Both the position numbers and the translations under genes were made by a program. Positions 37,538 through 47,180 of a stretch of DNA of 64,000 nucleotides are shown piece by piece (position 1 is the stretch's first letter; every line of letters starts with the position of its first letter). Under the pieces are notes generated by a model that had not been told where the DNA came from, ran no database searches, and worked only from the letters and a program-made list of their open reading frames with translations. Origin of the DNA: Gaetbulibacter sp. S0825 (GTDB lineage Bacteria > Bacteroidota > Bacteroidia > Flavobacteriales > Flavobacteriaceae); NCBI RefSeq assembly GCF_011777505.1, contig NZ_JAATJT010000001.1, positions 1,302,001 through 1,366,000 on the forward strand, given 5' to 3'.

Positions 37538-38002
37538 ATGCGTAAAACATTACTTTTTATTAGTATTATATTTTTATCATGCAATGTAGGAACAGCTAAT
37601 GCACAATCTGTTTCTAACGGTTATGGTTCAAAAACGATAGTTTTTAACCCTAATGTAAAAGCCCCATTAAATGGAGCAGAGAAAGGAATGCTAACAGAAG
37701 TTTATGGAGAAACGCTCCAAAAAAATGTATTAGACAATCCAGAACGCTTAAGGAGTATAAAGAATATTCTTAGAAATAGAGTAGAAATACTTAAAATGTC
37801 ACACTACCCTAAAGATTATAAATTACTATCTCAAATACCTTTGTTTAATAAATACAATTCATCATTAAAGAGAGAAGTATTTAGTAAGTCAACATTTAAT
37901 TCATTAAAATATAATTTCGACTTTTATGCGAAACAAACACAAGTGTTTAGAGTAGATAATACGAACTATTATATAGTAATTAAGTCCCAACACCAAAATT
38001 AA
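37538..38002 (+). CDS. Small secreted protein preceding the adhesin genes
   Basis: From ATG 37538 the protein is 154 aa with a signal peptide (MRKTLLFISIIFLSCNVGTANAQ). A lipobox-like FLSC is present, but the hydrophobic core ends at ANAQ, so either cleavage is possible. The mature part is basic and helical (RLRSIKNILRNRVEILKM) with no motif that I recognise. It lies 9 bases before the first T9SS protein gene, so the two are probably one operon. Genes of this kind often sit before T9SS type B proteins, but I know no function. Confidence 0.75.
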   Translation: MRKTLLFISIIFLSCNVGTANAQSVSNGYGSKTIVFNPNVKAPLNGAEKGMLTEVYGETLQKNVLDNPERLRSIKNILRNRVEILKMSHYPKDYKLLSQIPLFNKYNSSLKREVFSKSTFNSLKYNFDFYAKQTQVFRVDNTNYYIVIKSQHQN

Positions 38003-38011
38003 GCCTCACTC

Positions 38012-41000
38012 ATGATGAAAAAGTTGCTTTTTCTACTTTCTTTTTTTTGTTCGTTATCAATGTTTGCACAAATGATATACATGACAGATGGAACTAGAAG
38101 TAATACCTGTTCAGGAACATTTTATGATTCGGGAGGTGTTGGTAATTATAGAAATAACGAAACAATCACACATACTTTATGTCCAAATATTCTAGGAAGT
38201 CAAATTCAATTAGATTTTACTTCTTTTGACTTAGAGGCGAACGCTGATTTTATTACTATTTATAATGGACCAGACACAACCTATGATGTTATAGGCACTT
38301 TTAGCGCAACTAGTCCAGGATTGGTTACCGCTGCTTTAGCATCGGCACAACCTAACCCACTTGGATGCCTCACAATTGCTCAAAGTACTGATAGTGTTAA
38401 TACATTTTCAGGCTGGGAAGCGACCATATCTTGTTTTCAACCTTGCCAAAATATTGTAGCAAGTTTAGACTCTACGCTACCAGCTGCTGATCCAGATGGC
38501 ATTGTAAGAATATGCCAAGGAGACCAAATTACATTCAATGGTAGTGGTGCTTTTTCGGTAAGTGGAGTTGGTGCTTCTTACGAATTATTTATGGGAGATG
38601 GGACATCGCTCACAGGAGCTTTAATAAATGACACGTTTTCTGCTGATTATACTTTTAACAATGAAGGTATTTATGAAGTGAGCCTTGAGATAACTGATGC
38701 AAATTCACAAAAATGTACAAGCACAAACAAAGAATCTATTTTTATATATGTGTCCTCTACACCAGATTTTACTGGAACAGAAGCTGATGATGGTTCTTTA
38801 TGTTTAGGCGAATCTACAACTATAGAAGGCGTAGTGACTCCAGTTACTCAAATTGCAAACTGTGCTAATGGAGGTGAAGAAACTGCTCTTGGAGATGTTC
38901 AGGGAGTGACTTTTACTTCAACGTTAGATTTAGACTGTTTTCAGTCGCAAAACTTAACCAATATTGCTCAATTGGAGAGTATATGTATAGTTATGGAGCA
39001 TACTTATATTGGTGATTTAGAGATTACAGCCATAAGTCCAAATGGACAAAGAGTAACTCTACATAATAGAACAGGAACTTCGTTACAACTTGGAAACCCC
39101 ATTGTAACAGACGGTACAGGGTCAGGGCAAGGTTGGGAATATTGTTTCTCAATGTCAGCTACTAACTTATTGCCAGATGGCAACTTAGTTCAATCTGGAA
39201 CACCAACAACAAGTCTTACGGTCGAGGCTGGAACATATTTGCCTGTAGGAAATTTTAATAATTTTGTTGGAACGCCAATAGATGGTCAATGGACTTTAGA
39301 AATTATTGATTATTTAGCACAAGATGATGGTACTATTTTTAGCTGGTCATTAAATTTTGATGAGTCGTTATTTGCTTCTAATTACACATTTACACCAACT
39401 TACCCTACCCAAGGTTGGGATGCCGATTTATCAATTACAAATACTGTTGGAAATACTATAACGGTACAACCTACAACATCTGGAACACATTGTTATACTT
39501 ATAGAGTGATTGATGATTTTGGTTGCGAATATACAGAACAAGTATGTGTTGAAGTATTACCTGAAGTAATCCCATTATTGCCAACTCCAATTGATTTATG
39601 TGATGACACCACTAATGACGGATTTACAGTTTTTGACCTCACTGTAAAAGATGCAGAAATTATAGGAGGAAACCCCAATTGGTCTGTACAGTATTTTGAA
39701 ACAAATGTTGATGCCACAAGTAATTTAAATCCAATAAACTTAGTAACAACTTATACAAACACATTAGCTAATTCACAAACAATTTATGTACGTGTTACTG
39801 ATAGTGTTACAGGCTGTTTTGGTTTTACAACTCTAGATTTAAATGTGCTGCCAAATCCAGTATCATTGGACAATGCGCCAGATATCGAACTGTGTGACTA
39901 TAATAATACAGGAGATAATCAAGAAATATTTGACTTAACTCTTAACGAGGCTTATATTCTAAACGGAGAAGTTGGAGTCACTGCGACCTATTACGAAACT
40001 AATACAGACGCTCTAAATGCAGTTAATGCCATTGGAACGCCTACAACGTATGTAAATACATCATCACAGCAAACTATTTATGTGAGAGTCACCAACGATG
40101 TCACGTCATGCTTTGTCGTCGTTGATTTTGATATTCTTGTTAATGAGTTACCAAATGCTACCACTGTGACCGATTATTTTATATGTGAAGTTAATGCAGA
40201 TGGCGTTGCTCAGTTTAATTTAGAATCTAAAACAACGGAAATTTTAAATGGACAAAATCCAACAGATTTTGCAGTAACATATCATATTTCACCAGCTGAT
40301 GCTAATACAGGAGCAAACCCGTTGGTAAGTCCTTATACTAATATTTCTAACCCTCAAACCATTTATGTAAACATTAGAAATATTAATACAAATTGTGATG
40401 ATACCTCAATGAGTTTTAATATTGAAGAACTTAATACACCTTCGGCAAATGCAGATTTAGTTCCTATTGAATATACATTATGTGATAATTTTAATGCCAA
40501 TGATGGGGTAGCTCAATTTGATTTAACTACCCAAGATGCTTTTGTGTTGGATGGACAAGATCCAATGGTTAATATAGTTAGCTATTATGTATCGCAAGCA
40601 GATGCTGATGTTGGAATTAATGCATTAACATCGCCTTATGAAAACACGTCTAATCCACAAATTATCTATGCACGAGTTGATGATATTTCTGCGATAAATA
40701 CGGCGTGTTATGCTACTACCGAGTTGGCTTTAAATGTAAACTTATTACCGGTTTTTGCCCTAGATGATAACTATGTAATTTGTGTAAATACTAATGGTAC
40801 TGAAATTATTGGACCTCCATTAATAGATACTGGGTTGTCTGTCTTAGATTATACATTTGAATGGCGTCTAGATAATACAGTAATCACAGGAGCAACAAAT
40901 TCAAGTTATTTAGCTACACAATCTGGCGACTATAGTGTAACAGTAACGAATAACATAACTAATTGCCAGCGAGTAGAGAATACTACAGTTAGTGAAAGTG

Positions 41001-41488
41001 CTCCTCCTGTGATAACTGCAACTGTAACATCTTCAGTCTTTGCTAATAATCATATTATTGAAGTTGAAGCTTTAGGAGGCGGAGATTACGAATTTAGCTT
41101 GAACAATGGTCCTTGGCAAGATAGCAACATATTCGAAAATGTGTCTTTAGGTGAGCATATAGTAATAGTTAGAGATAAAAAAGGCTGTGGTTTAGCTAGT
41201 ACATCGGTTACTGTTATTGATTATCCAAAGTTTTTTACGCCTAATGGCGATGGCTATAACGATACATGGAATATTGCAGGTATAAATGCGCAGCCAAATG
41301 CACAAATATTTATTTTTGATAGATATGGCAAGTTATTAAAGCAATTAAGTCCAACAGGAGATGGTTGGAATGGTACATTTAATGGGTACAATCTCCCTTC
41401 ATCAGATTATTGGTTTACAGTAAAATATATTGAGCCAAATACTGGCGATAAGAAAGAATATAGTGCGCATTTTGCTTTAAAACGATAA
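38012..41488 (+). CDS. Large T9SS type B secreted adhesin-like protein (CUB, PKD, repeats)
   Basis: The 1158-aa protein has a signal peptide (LSFFCSLSMFAQ). In order follow a CUB-like domain (about 22-140: FITIYNGPDTTYDVIGTF), a PKD-like domain (about 165-250) and a P-domain-like beta sandwich (about 290-455: CIVMEHTYIGDLEI; GQWTLEIIDYLAQDDGTIF). Next are four repeats of about 90 aa (530-910), each starting Leu/Ile-Cys-(Asp/Glu) with a DG..FDLT pattern and ending in QTIYVRV. An Ig-like segment and the C-terminal gliding-motility-associated domain (about 1070-1158: FFTPNGDGYNDTWNI; IFDRYGKLL) complete it. That domain directs secretion by the type IX system and surface attachment. Adhesion or gliding function is inferred. 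Confidence 0.9.
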   Translation: MMKKLLFLLSFFCSLSMFAQMIYMTDGTRSNTCSGTFYDSGGVGNYRNNETITHTLCPNILGSQIQLDFTSFDLEANADFITIYNGPDTTYDVIGTFSATSPGLVTAALASAQPNPLGCLTIAQSTDSVNTFSGWEATISCFQPCQNIVASLDSTLPAADPDGIVRICQGDQITFNGSGAFSVSGVGASYELFMGDGTSLTGALINDTFSADYTFNNEGIYEVSLEITDANSQKCTSTNKESIFIYVSSTPDFTGTEADDGSLCLGESTTIEGVVTPVTQIANCANGGEETALGDVQGVTFTSTLDLDCFQSQNLTNIAQLESICIVMEHTYIGDLEITAISPNGQRVTLHNRTGTSLQLGNPIVTDGTGSGQGWEYCFSMSATNLLPDGNLVQSGTPTTSLTVEAGTYLPVGNFNNFVGTPIDGQWTLEIIDYLAQDDGTIFSWSLNFDESLFASNYTFTPTYPTQGWDADLSITNTVGNTITVQPTTSGTHCYTYRVIDDFGCEYTEQVCVEVLPEVIPLLPTPIDLCDDTTNDGFTVFDLTVKDAEIIGGNPNWSVQYFETNVDATSNLNPINLVTTYTNTLANSQTIYVRVTDSVTGCFGFTTLDLNVLPNPVSLDNAPDIELCDYNNTGDNQEIFDLTLNEAYILNGEVGVTATYYETNTDALNAVNAIGTPTTYVNTSSQQTIYVRVTNDVTSCFVVVDFDILVNELPNATTVTDYFICEVNADGVAQFNLESKTTEILNGQNPTDFAVTYHISPADANTGANPLVSPYTNISNPQTIYVNIRNINTNCDDTSMSFNIEELNTPSANADLVPIEYTLCDNFNANDGVAQFDLTTQDAFVLDGQDPMVNIVSYYVSQADADVGINALTSPYENTSNPQIIYARVDDISAINTACYATTELALNVNLLPVFALDDNYVICVNTNGTEIIGPPLIDTGLSVLDYTFEWRLDNTVITGATNSSYLATQSGDYSVTVTNNITNCQRVENTTVSESAPPVITATVTSSVFANNHIIEVEALGGGDYEFSLNNGPWQDSNIFENVSLGEHIVIVRDKKGCGLASTSVTVIDYPKFFTPNGDGYNDTWNIAGINAQPNAQIFIFDRYGKLLKQLSPTGDGWNGTFNGYNLPSSDYWFTVKYIEPNTGDKKEYSAHFALKR

Positions 41489-41549
41489 AAAGAACTATTC
41501 CTTAAAAATTTTCTTATTTTCGAGACTTCAATTTTTTTATTGAGTGTTT

Positions 41550-44500
41550 ATGAATAAGATAAAACATCTTATACTCCTTATTTTTTTAATAAGTGTTTCC
41601 GAAGTTTTCGCACAAGAACCTAACGATTGTGGGAATGCAACTGTAATCTGTGGCAGCATTAATTTTACCTACACACCAACTGGTCCAGGAAATGATGATT
41701 TTGCAACAAACCCCAATCCTCCTTGTTTACCAACTGGGAATGTTGAGAGCCAAAGTGTGTGGTTGGAAATAACTATAGATAATCCAGGACTTTTAGAATT
41801 TGTAATAAAACCTAACAATGGTTTTGATGATTACGATTGGGCTATTTATGGGCCAAATGCAAATTGTAACACCTTAATTAATCCAGTACGTTGTTCTTCA
41901 ACTCAGTTTTTAGGAGATGGCTCAACTGGTTTAGGAAATGGAACAACCGATACGTCTGAGGGTCCAGGCACAGGTGATGGATTTTTAGCACCATTACCAG
42001 TTAATAATGGCGAGCGTTATTTACTTTTTATTAATAATTGGTCTAGTACGTCTTCTGGTTTTGATTTGGAGTTTAGTGGTACAGCAACATTTAACGAACC
42101 ACCAACAATCGATGTGCCAACAGGTACAGCTTTAGATATCGAACAATGTGATACCGATGGCGTAGATGATGGAATTTCGGAGTTTGATTTAACGGTTAAT
42201 ACACCAATTATCATTGGCACCCAAACAGGAGTGGATGTGAAATATTATATCACAGATAGTGACGCTCAAATAGATATTAATGCTATCCCAAATCCTGCCA
42301 ATTATAATAATATTACAAGTCCGCAAACTATTTATGCTAGAATCACAGACACAGCTTCAGGTTGTTTTGAAACCACTGAGTTTGATCTTGTAGTACTTGG
42401 CGCTTTAAATATTGGTACACCAAATAACCTTTTTATTTGTGATGTTAATAATGATGGCTTTGCTCAATTTGATTTAACACAGAATGATATAGATATTCAA
42501 AATGGCGAGTTAAATACTGTAGTGACTTATCATCCAACTGAGAATGATGCTAATTTAGCCACTAATAACCTACCTGGTCTTTATACAAATACTACTGCTT
42601 ATACTCAAGAAACGATATGGGCAAGATTAGAAAACACAGTTACGGGTTGCTTCAATGTGATGTCATTTACTATTGACGTTTTCGATACACCAATTGTAAA
42701 CCCAATTCCAGACCAATTAATTTGTGATGATAACAATGATGGTTTTTGGAGTTTCGATTTTTTAGCTTTAAACGCAACAGTTTTAGGAAGTCAATTGCCT
42801 ACAGGTTTTTCGATGACTTATCATGTGTCTCAAGCCGATGCCGACGCTAACTCTAATTCAATTACAAGTCCTTATACTAATCAAATTGCTTATCAAGACG
42901 AAACTATTTTTGTTAGAATAGAAAACAATTTAAATACTAATTGCTATGAGACTGAGAGTTTTATTATTGATGTATTCAATAGCCCAACAGCAGCAGCTAC
43001 TAATTTTGAGTTGTGTGATAATCTTGATGATGGTAATGATACTAATGACATTGTAACGTTTGATTTGTCATTGAAAGAAGCTGGGATTTACGGAACTCAA
43101 TCTGTTACAGAATTTGAAATAAAATTTTATTATAGTCAAGTAGCAGCGGATGCAGCTATTGCTGGAACAGAAATCACTGCTCCAATTCAAAACACGAGCA
43201 ATCCGCAAACAATTTTTGCAAGAATAGAAAATAGAGGCAACACAAATTGTTATGAAACCACAAGTTTCGATTTAATAGTGAATCCGTTGCCAGTAGTTTC
43301 TCCAATAGTTATTTTAACGCAGTGTGATGATGATGCTGATGGATTTACACCATTCAATTTAACAGAAGCTAACGTTTTAATATCTAATGATTCAGCTAAC
43401 GAAGTATTTACGTATTATCTAACACAAGCTGAAGCTGATAATGGTTTGCCTGCTGATCAGATTCCTAATTTCATTAATTACACCAATCCAACAGCCTTAA
43501 ATAGTTCGGTGTATGCAAGAGTTGTAACAGTTAATGGTTGTTATAGAACAGCTAGAATAGATTTGGTAGTTGGCGCCACACAAATTCCGCCAGCATTTAA
43601 TCTCACTTATTTTGTGTGTGATGATAAACTAGTAGATAGCGATAATACGAACGGTATTGCATCTTTTGATTTTAGTGATGCCACAGCACAAATAGAAGCA
43701 TTATTTCCAGTTGGTCAAAACTTAACAATCACCTATTACACTAACGAAGTTGACGCTTTAGCCGAAACGAATCCAATTTTAGATATTAGTAACCATAGAA
43801 ATGAAACATCAGCATTCACTCAACAAATTTATGTTCGTGTCGATAACGATAATATCAATGCTTGTTTGGGATTAGGGCAGCATATTACTTTAAATGTAGA
43901 CCCAGTACCTGACAATAATGTTATTGCTAATTATGAATTGTGTAGCGATAACGACCAAGCAGTTTTTGATTTAACAACCAAAGATTCTGAAGTAATTGGA
44001 ACACAAACAACACCCATTTTAGTCAGTTATCACTTAAGCGAACAGGATGCTATTAATAATATTCCAATTACGAATACCAATAATTATACTAATATCACAA
44101 ATCCTCAAACTATTTATGTAAGAGCCCAATTTGATGATAATGCAAATGGTGTTGGTGATGCAGGAGAATGTTACAGCACAACAGACATGAGTTTTCAGTT
44201 AGTTGTAAATCATAATCCGGATATATTTTTACCTGACAATATTAGAATTTGTAGTGACCAAGTAATAACTGATTATGATTTAACCGTTAGAGAAAACCAA
44301 ATTACGGGTGGTGATAATTCTATTACCTTAACATATTACGAAACACAATTAGATTTAGATAATAACAACCCTATTACAAATCCTAATGCCTATACCAATT
44401 CTCTGTTAAATAGAAATATTTTGGTGTTGGCTACAGGTACAAATTTGTGTACATCTACTACAACTTTATCGTTACAAACAATTCTTTATGATAATATTAA

Positions 44501-45584
44501 TCAGAACCCAACTCCTATAGAAGAATGCGAAACAGATAATAATGGGTTTGACTATTTTGATATTACAAGAAGAGAAGTAGAAATTTTAAATGGTCTAAAT
44601 ACAATAGATTTTAGTTTTACTTATTATGAGTTGGAAGCAGATGCAATTGCTGGAAATAACAATAATATTACTAATCTTGTAAACTTTGAAAACACAGTAG
44701 CGGTAACACAAATAATTTACGTGAGAGTGCAACCAATAGCCAATGAATGTTTTATAGTTGTGCCTTTAACACTTATTGTAAACCCTGTTCCTGAAATTGG
44801 TATATATGATAAATATGTAATTTGTTTAGATAATACTGATGCAGTTATAAATCCAACACTAACCACATTTTTTCCAAACCCACCAATAGATACGCAATTG
44901 AATCCGCTTGAATATACGTTTCAATGGTATAATGGTACTGAAGCGGAGGTGAATAGTAATCCAAATAGTGTTATTATAAATGGAGAAACTGGGCCAATGT
45001 ATATCCCAACCACAATTGGTTTTTATACAGTAGTAGCAACTAATATAGTTACTGGATGTAGAATTCCTGCAACGACTGAAGTTGTAGGTTCATACCCTCC
45101 AGAACAAATAACCGTGAATTTAGTATCTGAAACTTTTTCTGAAAACAATATTATAGAAGTTGAAGTTGTCGGAAATGGAGAATATCATTTTAGATTAGAT
45201 TTTGGACCATGGCAAAGTGAGCCAAGATTTGAAAACATTGCAGGAGGGGAGCATACAATTTATGTAAGGGATTTATATAATTGTAACGAAATATCTCAAA
45301 TACAAATCGTAATAGACTATCCACGATATTTTACACCTAATGATGACGGTTATCATGATACATGGAATATAAAAGGCATTTCTTCTCAAGAAAATTCAAC
45401 CGTTCATATATTTGACCGTTATGGTAAATTATTAAAGCAACTCAATCCTCTAGGTCATGGTTGGGATGGTACTTTTAATGGTGAAAAATTACCATCGAGT
45501 GATTATTGGTTTGTTGTGGAGTTTCAAGAACCCAATGATGGGATGGTAAAGCAATTTAGAGCACATTTTACGCTAAAGAGGTAA
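41550..45584 (+). CDS. Giant T9SS type B secreted adhesin-like repeat protein
   Basis: From ATG 41550 (an in-frame GTG lies two codons upstream) the protein is 1344 aa, with a signal peptide ending SEVFAQ. The N-terminal domain (about 23-190: CGNATVICGSINFTYTPTG) is followed by about nine repeats of roughly 90 aa (195-1100). These begin with patterns such as ICDVNNDGFAQFDL, LCDNLDDGNDTNDIVTFDL and ECETDNNGFDYFDI, each ending in QTIYVR or similar. The C-terminal T9SS type B domain (FTPNDDGYHDTWNI; RYGKLLKQL; LPSSDYWFVVEF) is nearly the same as in the preceding protein. The two genes are paralogues differing in repeat number and N-terminal modules. A terminator follows. Confidence 0.92.
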   Translation: MNKIKHLILLIFLISVSEVFAQEPNDCGNATVICGSINFTYTPTGPGNDDFATNPNPPCLPTGNVESQSVWLEITIDNPGLLEFVIKPNNGFDDYDWAIYGPNANCNTLINPVRCSSTQFLGDGSTGLGNGTTDTSEGPGTGDGFLAPLPVNNGERYLLFINNWSSTSSGFDLEFSGTATFNEPPTIDVPTGTALDIEQCDTDGVDDGISEFDLTVNTPIIIGTQTGVDVKYYITDSDAQIDINAIPNPANYNNITSPQTIYARITDTASGCFETTEFDLVVLGALNIGTPNNLFICDVNNDGFAQFDLTQNDIDIQNGELNTVVTYHPTENDANLATNNLPGLYTNTTAYTQETIWARLENTVTGCFNVMSFTIDVFDTPIVNPIPDQLICDDNNDGFWSFDFLALNATVLGSQLPTGFSMTYHVSQADADANSNSITSPYTNQIAYQDETIFVRIENNLNTNCYETESFIIDVFNSPTAAATNFELCDNLDDGNDTNDIVTFDLSLKEAGIYGTQSVTEFEIKFYYSQVAADAAIAGTEITAPIQNTSNPQTIFARIENRGNTNCYETTSFDLIVNPLPVVSPIVILTQCDDDADGFTPFNLTEANVLISNDSANEVFTYYLTQAEADNGLPADQIPNFINYTNPTALNSSVYARVVTVNGCYRTARIDLVVGATQIPPAFNLTYFVCDDKLVDSDNTNGIASFDFSDATAQIEALFPVGQNLTITYYTNEVDALAETNPILDISNHRNETSAFTQQIYVRVDNDNINACLGLGQHITLNVDPVPDNNVIANYELCSDNDQAVFDLTTKDSEVIGTQTTPILVSYHLSEQDAINNIPITNTNNYTNITNPQTIYVRAQFDDNANGVGDAGECYSTTDMSFQLVVNHNPDIFLPDNIRICSDQVITDYDLTVRENQITGGDNSITLTYYETQLDLDNNNPITNPNAYTNSLLNRNILVLATGTNLCTSTTTLSLQTILYDNINQNPTPIEECETDNNGFDYFDITRREVEILNGLNTIDFSFTYYELEADAIAGNNNNITNLVNFENTVAVTQIIYVRVQPIANECFIVVPLTLIVNPVPEIGIYDKYVICLDNTDAVINPTLTTFFPNPPIDTQLNPLEYTFQWYNGTEAEVNSNPNSVIINGETGPMYIPTTIGFYTVVATNIVTGCRIPATTEVVGSYPPEQITVNLVSETFSENNIIEVEVVGNGEYHFRLDFGPWQSEPRFENIAGGEHTIYVRDLYNCNEISQIQIVIDYPRYFTPNDDGYHDTWNIKGISSQENSTVHIFDRYGKLLKQLNPLGHGWDGTFNGEKLPSSDYWFVVEFQEPNDGMVKQFRAHFTLKR

Positions 45585-45585
45585 T

Positions 45586-45620
45586 AAAAAAAGCGCAATG
45601 AAATATTTCATTGCGCTTTT
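45586..45620 (+). terminator. Bidirectional terminator between adhesin gene and FadL-type gene
   Basis: A 16-base perfect stem AAAAGCGCAATGAAAT / ATTTCATTGCGCTTTT with almost no loop and A/T runs on both sides. Confidence 0.9.
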
Positions 45621-45639
45621 ATATGTTAAAATAATTGTA

Positions 45640-47151
45640 CTATAGATTCATGCTTAATGACAATGTAAAGTTTGAATTTTCTCTACTAATTCTAGCTGCA
45701 TTTGTCAATCCTACATTGTATAATTGGTAATTAATATCTCTTTTAGAATTTTCGTAAGCTAAGTCTAATCTTGTTCCTCCAAAATTATAACCTATTCCTA
45801 ATGAATATCCTTTTAAATCCCCATAAAAAGAAGTGTCATTATAAGGACTTTGTTCTAGTCTGTAACCGCCTCTAAAACTAAAATTGTCTTGTCTTAATTC
45901 GCCTCCAATTCTATAAGTATTTGCCACTTTCAAATTGTTTGAAATATCAGTATTCTGCGAAGCAAAATACGAATCAGATTCAGGTTTAAATTTGGTGCTG
46001 CCATAATCTTTTCTAGAATAATCAAAGCTAATAAGTCCTTGTTGGTTAAATACTAAGGCAATACTTCCTGTAATTTTAGCAGGTGTTTGTAATTTATAAT
46101 CTGGATATATGTTTATAACTTGTGGATCTACAATAGCTGTAGTTGGTCCGCCATCATCCCTAACAGATGCTACGTATTGACTGGTTTCTTCAGTTATAGT
46201 GTACCAAGTTGGAGAGTCATAAGTAAGCCCAACTCTTACATCATTTGAAAGTTTAGCAATACCTCCTAATTGGAAAGAAAATCCATTACCAATAGTTGAA
46301 AGATTGTTTTCAAAATCCACTTCGGTAACTAACGAACCAGCATTTGAGTTTTCTTCAAACAAAAATGTAGAACGGTCGTAATTAATGAAATGCGAATTTA
46401 GGTTTAAACCTAAGTATAGATTATCTTCATATTGTGCGGCAAGATTAATTCCAAATTTTCCATTGTAACCAGTTGCAGCATAAGAGTATTGTTGGTTAAA
46501 AGTCCCTGGAGCTATGTTAGAAAAGTATAACGTATTGTCATCATCATCGGTGTCAGGCTCTAAAATATAAGCTTCATAACCTAAAAACGCTTGCTGATTT
46601 CTATAACCAAATGTAGCTCCTAAATCACTATAAGCATCGTCAATAGATTCTCCTGGAAGCGCAATTATTTCATCTAGTCTTAAACCTTGAGCATTAGCCA
46701 AGAAATAACTATCTATAGATGTTGTGCTTGTTCCTGATGCAAAAAAGTCATCATCAAAATTTTGAGTCTGGTCGTAGGCAAAACCTAAAACAAACTTTCT
46801 CCAAGGTGAATTATTTCGACTGTTAAATACAAAAGCAGCTCCAGCTTGATTAAAAGCAAAATCGGAATTTGAGTTTGTATTTATACCATTAAAATAGTTT
46901 GTCTCATTATCAGAATTATAACTTGAAATCGATAAAGATGTGTGGCTATAATTAAAAATAGCCGAGCCTGCAGGGTTAATACTCATTGCAGAAATATCCC
47001 CTCCTAGAGCACCAAACGCACCACTCATAGCTTTAAACCTTGCTGTTCCTTCAACATTATCTGATGAGTATCGTACAGCATCTGTAATGTCTTGAGCATA
47101 TATAGTAGGCATAGATAGCATGCCTATGAATAGTAATAATAACTTTTTCAT
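45640..47151 (-). CDS. OmpP1/FadL family outer-membrane transport protein
   Basis: The 503-aa protein has a signal peptide (MKKLLLLFIGMLSMPTIYAQ). It starts with DITDAVRYSSDNVEGTARF and the family stretch MSGAFGALGGDISAMSINPA, in which the FadL-type N-terminal hatch is recognisable. Beta strands follow through to a C-terminal NFTLSLSMNL, as in 14-strand outer-membrane barrels. FadL proteins take up long-chain fatty acids or other hydrophobic compounds. The gene lies 29 bases behind the Arg/Ser-rich lipoprotein gene on the same strand, so both probably form one operon. Confidence 0.88.
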   Translation of the reverse strand: MKKLLLLFIGMLSMPTIYAQDITDAVRYSSDNVEGTARFKAMSGAFGALGGDISAMSINPAGSAIFNYSHTSLSISSYNSDNETNYFNGINTNSNSDFAFNQAGAAFVFNSRNNSPWRKFVLGFAYDQTQNFDDDFFASGTSTTSIDSYFLANAQGLRLDEIIALPGESIDDAYSDLGATFGYRNQQAFLGYEAYILEPDTDDDDNTLYFSNIAPGTFNQQYSYAATGYNGKFGINLAAQYEDNLYLGLNLNSHFINYDRSTFLFEENSNAGSLVTEVDFENNLSTIGNGFSFQLGGIAKLSNDVRVGLTYDSPTWYTITEETSQYVASVRDDGGPTTAIVDPQVINIYPDYKLQTPAKITGSIALVFNQQGLISFDYSRKDYGSTKFKPESDSYFASQNTDISNNLKVANTYRIGGELRQDNFSFRGGYRLEQSPYNDTSFYGDLKGYSLGIGYNFGGTRLDLAYENSKRDINYQLYNVGLTNAARISRENSNFTLSLSMNL

Positions 47152-47180
47152 ACTTTTAATTTTTCTTTTTCAACCTTAAT

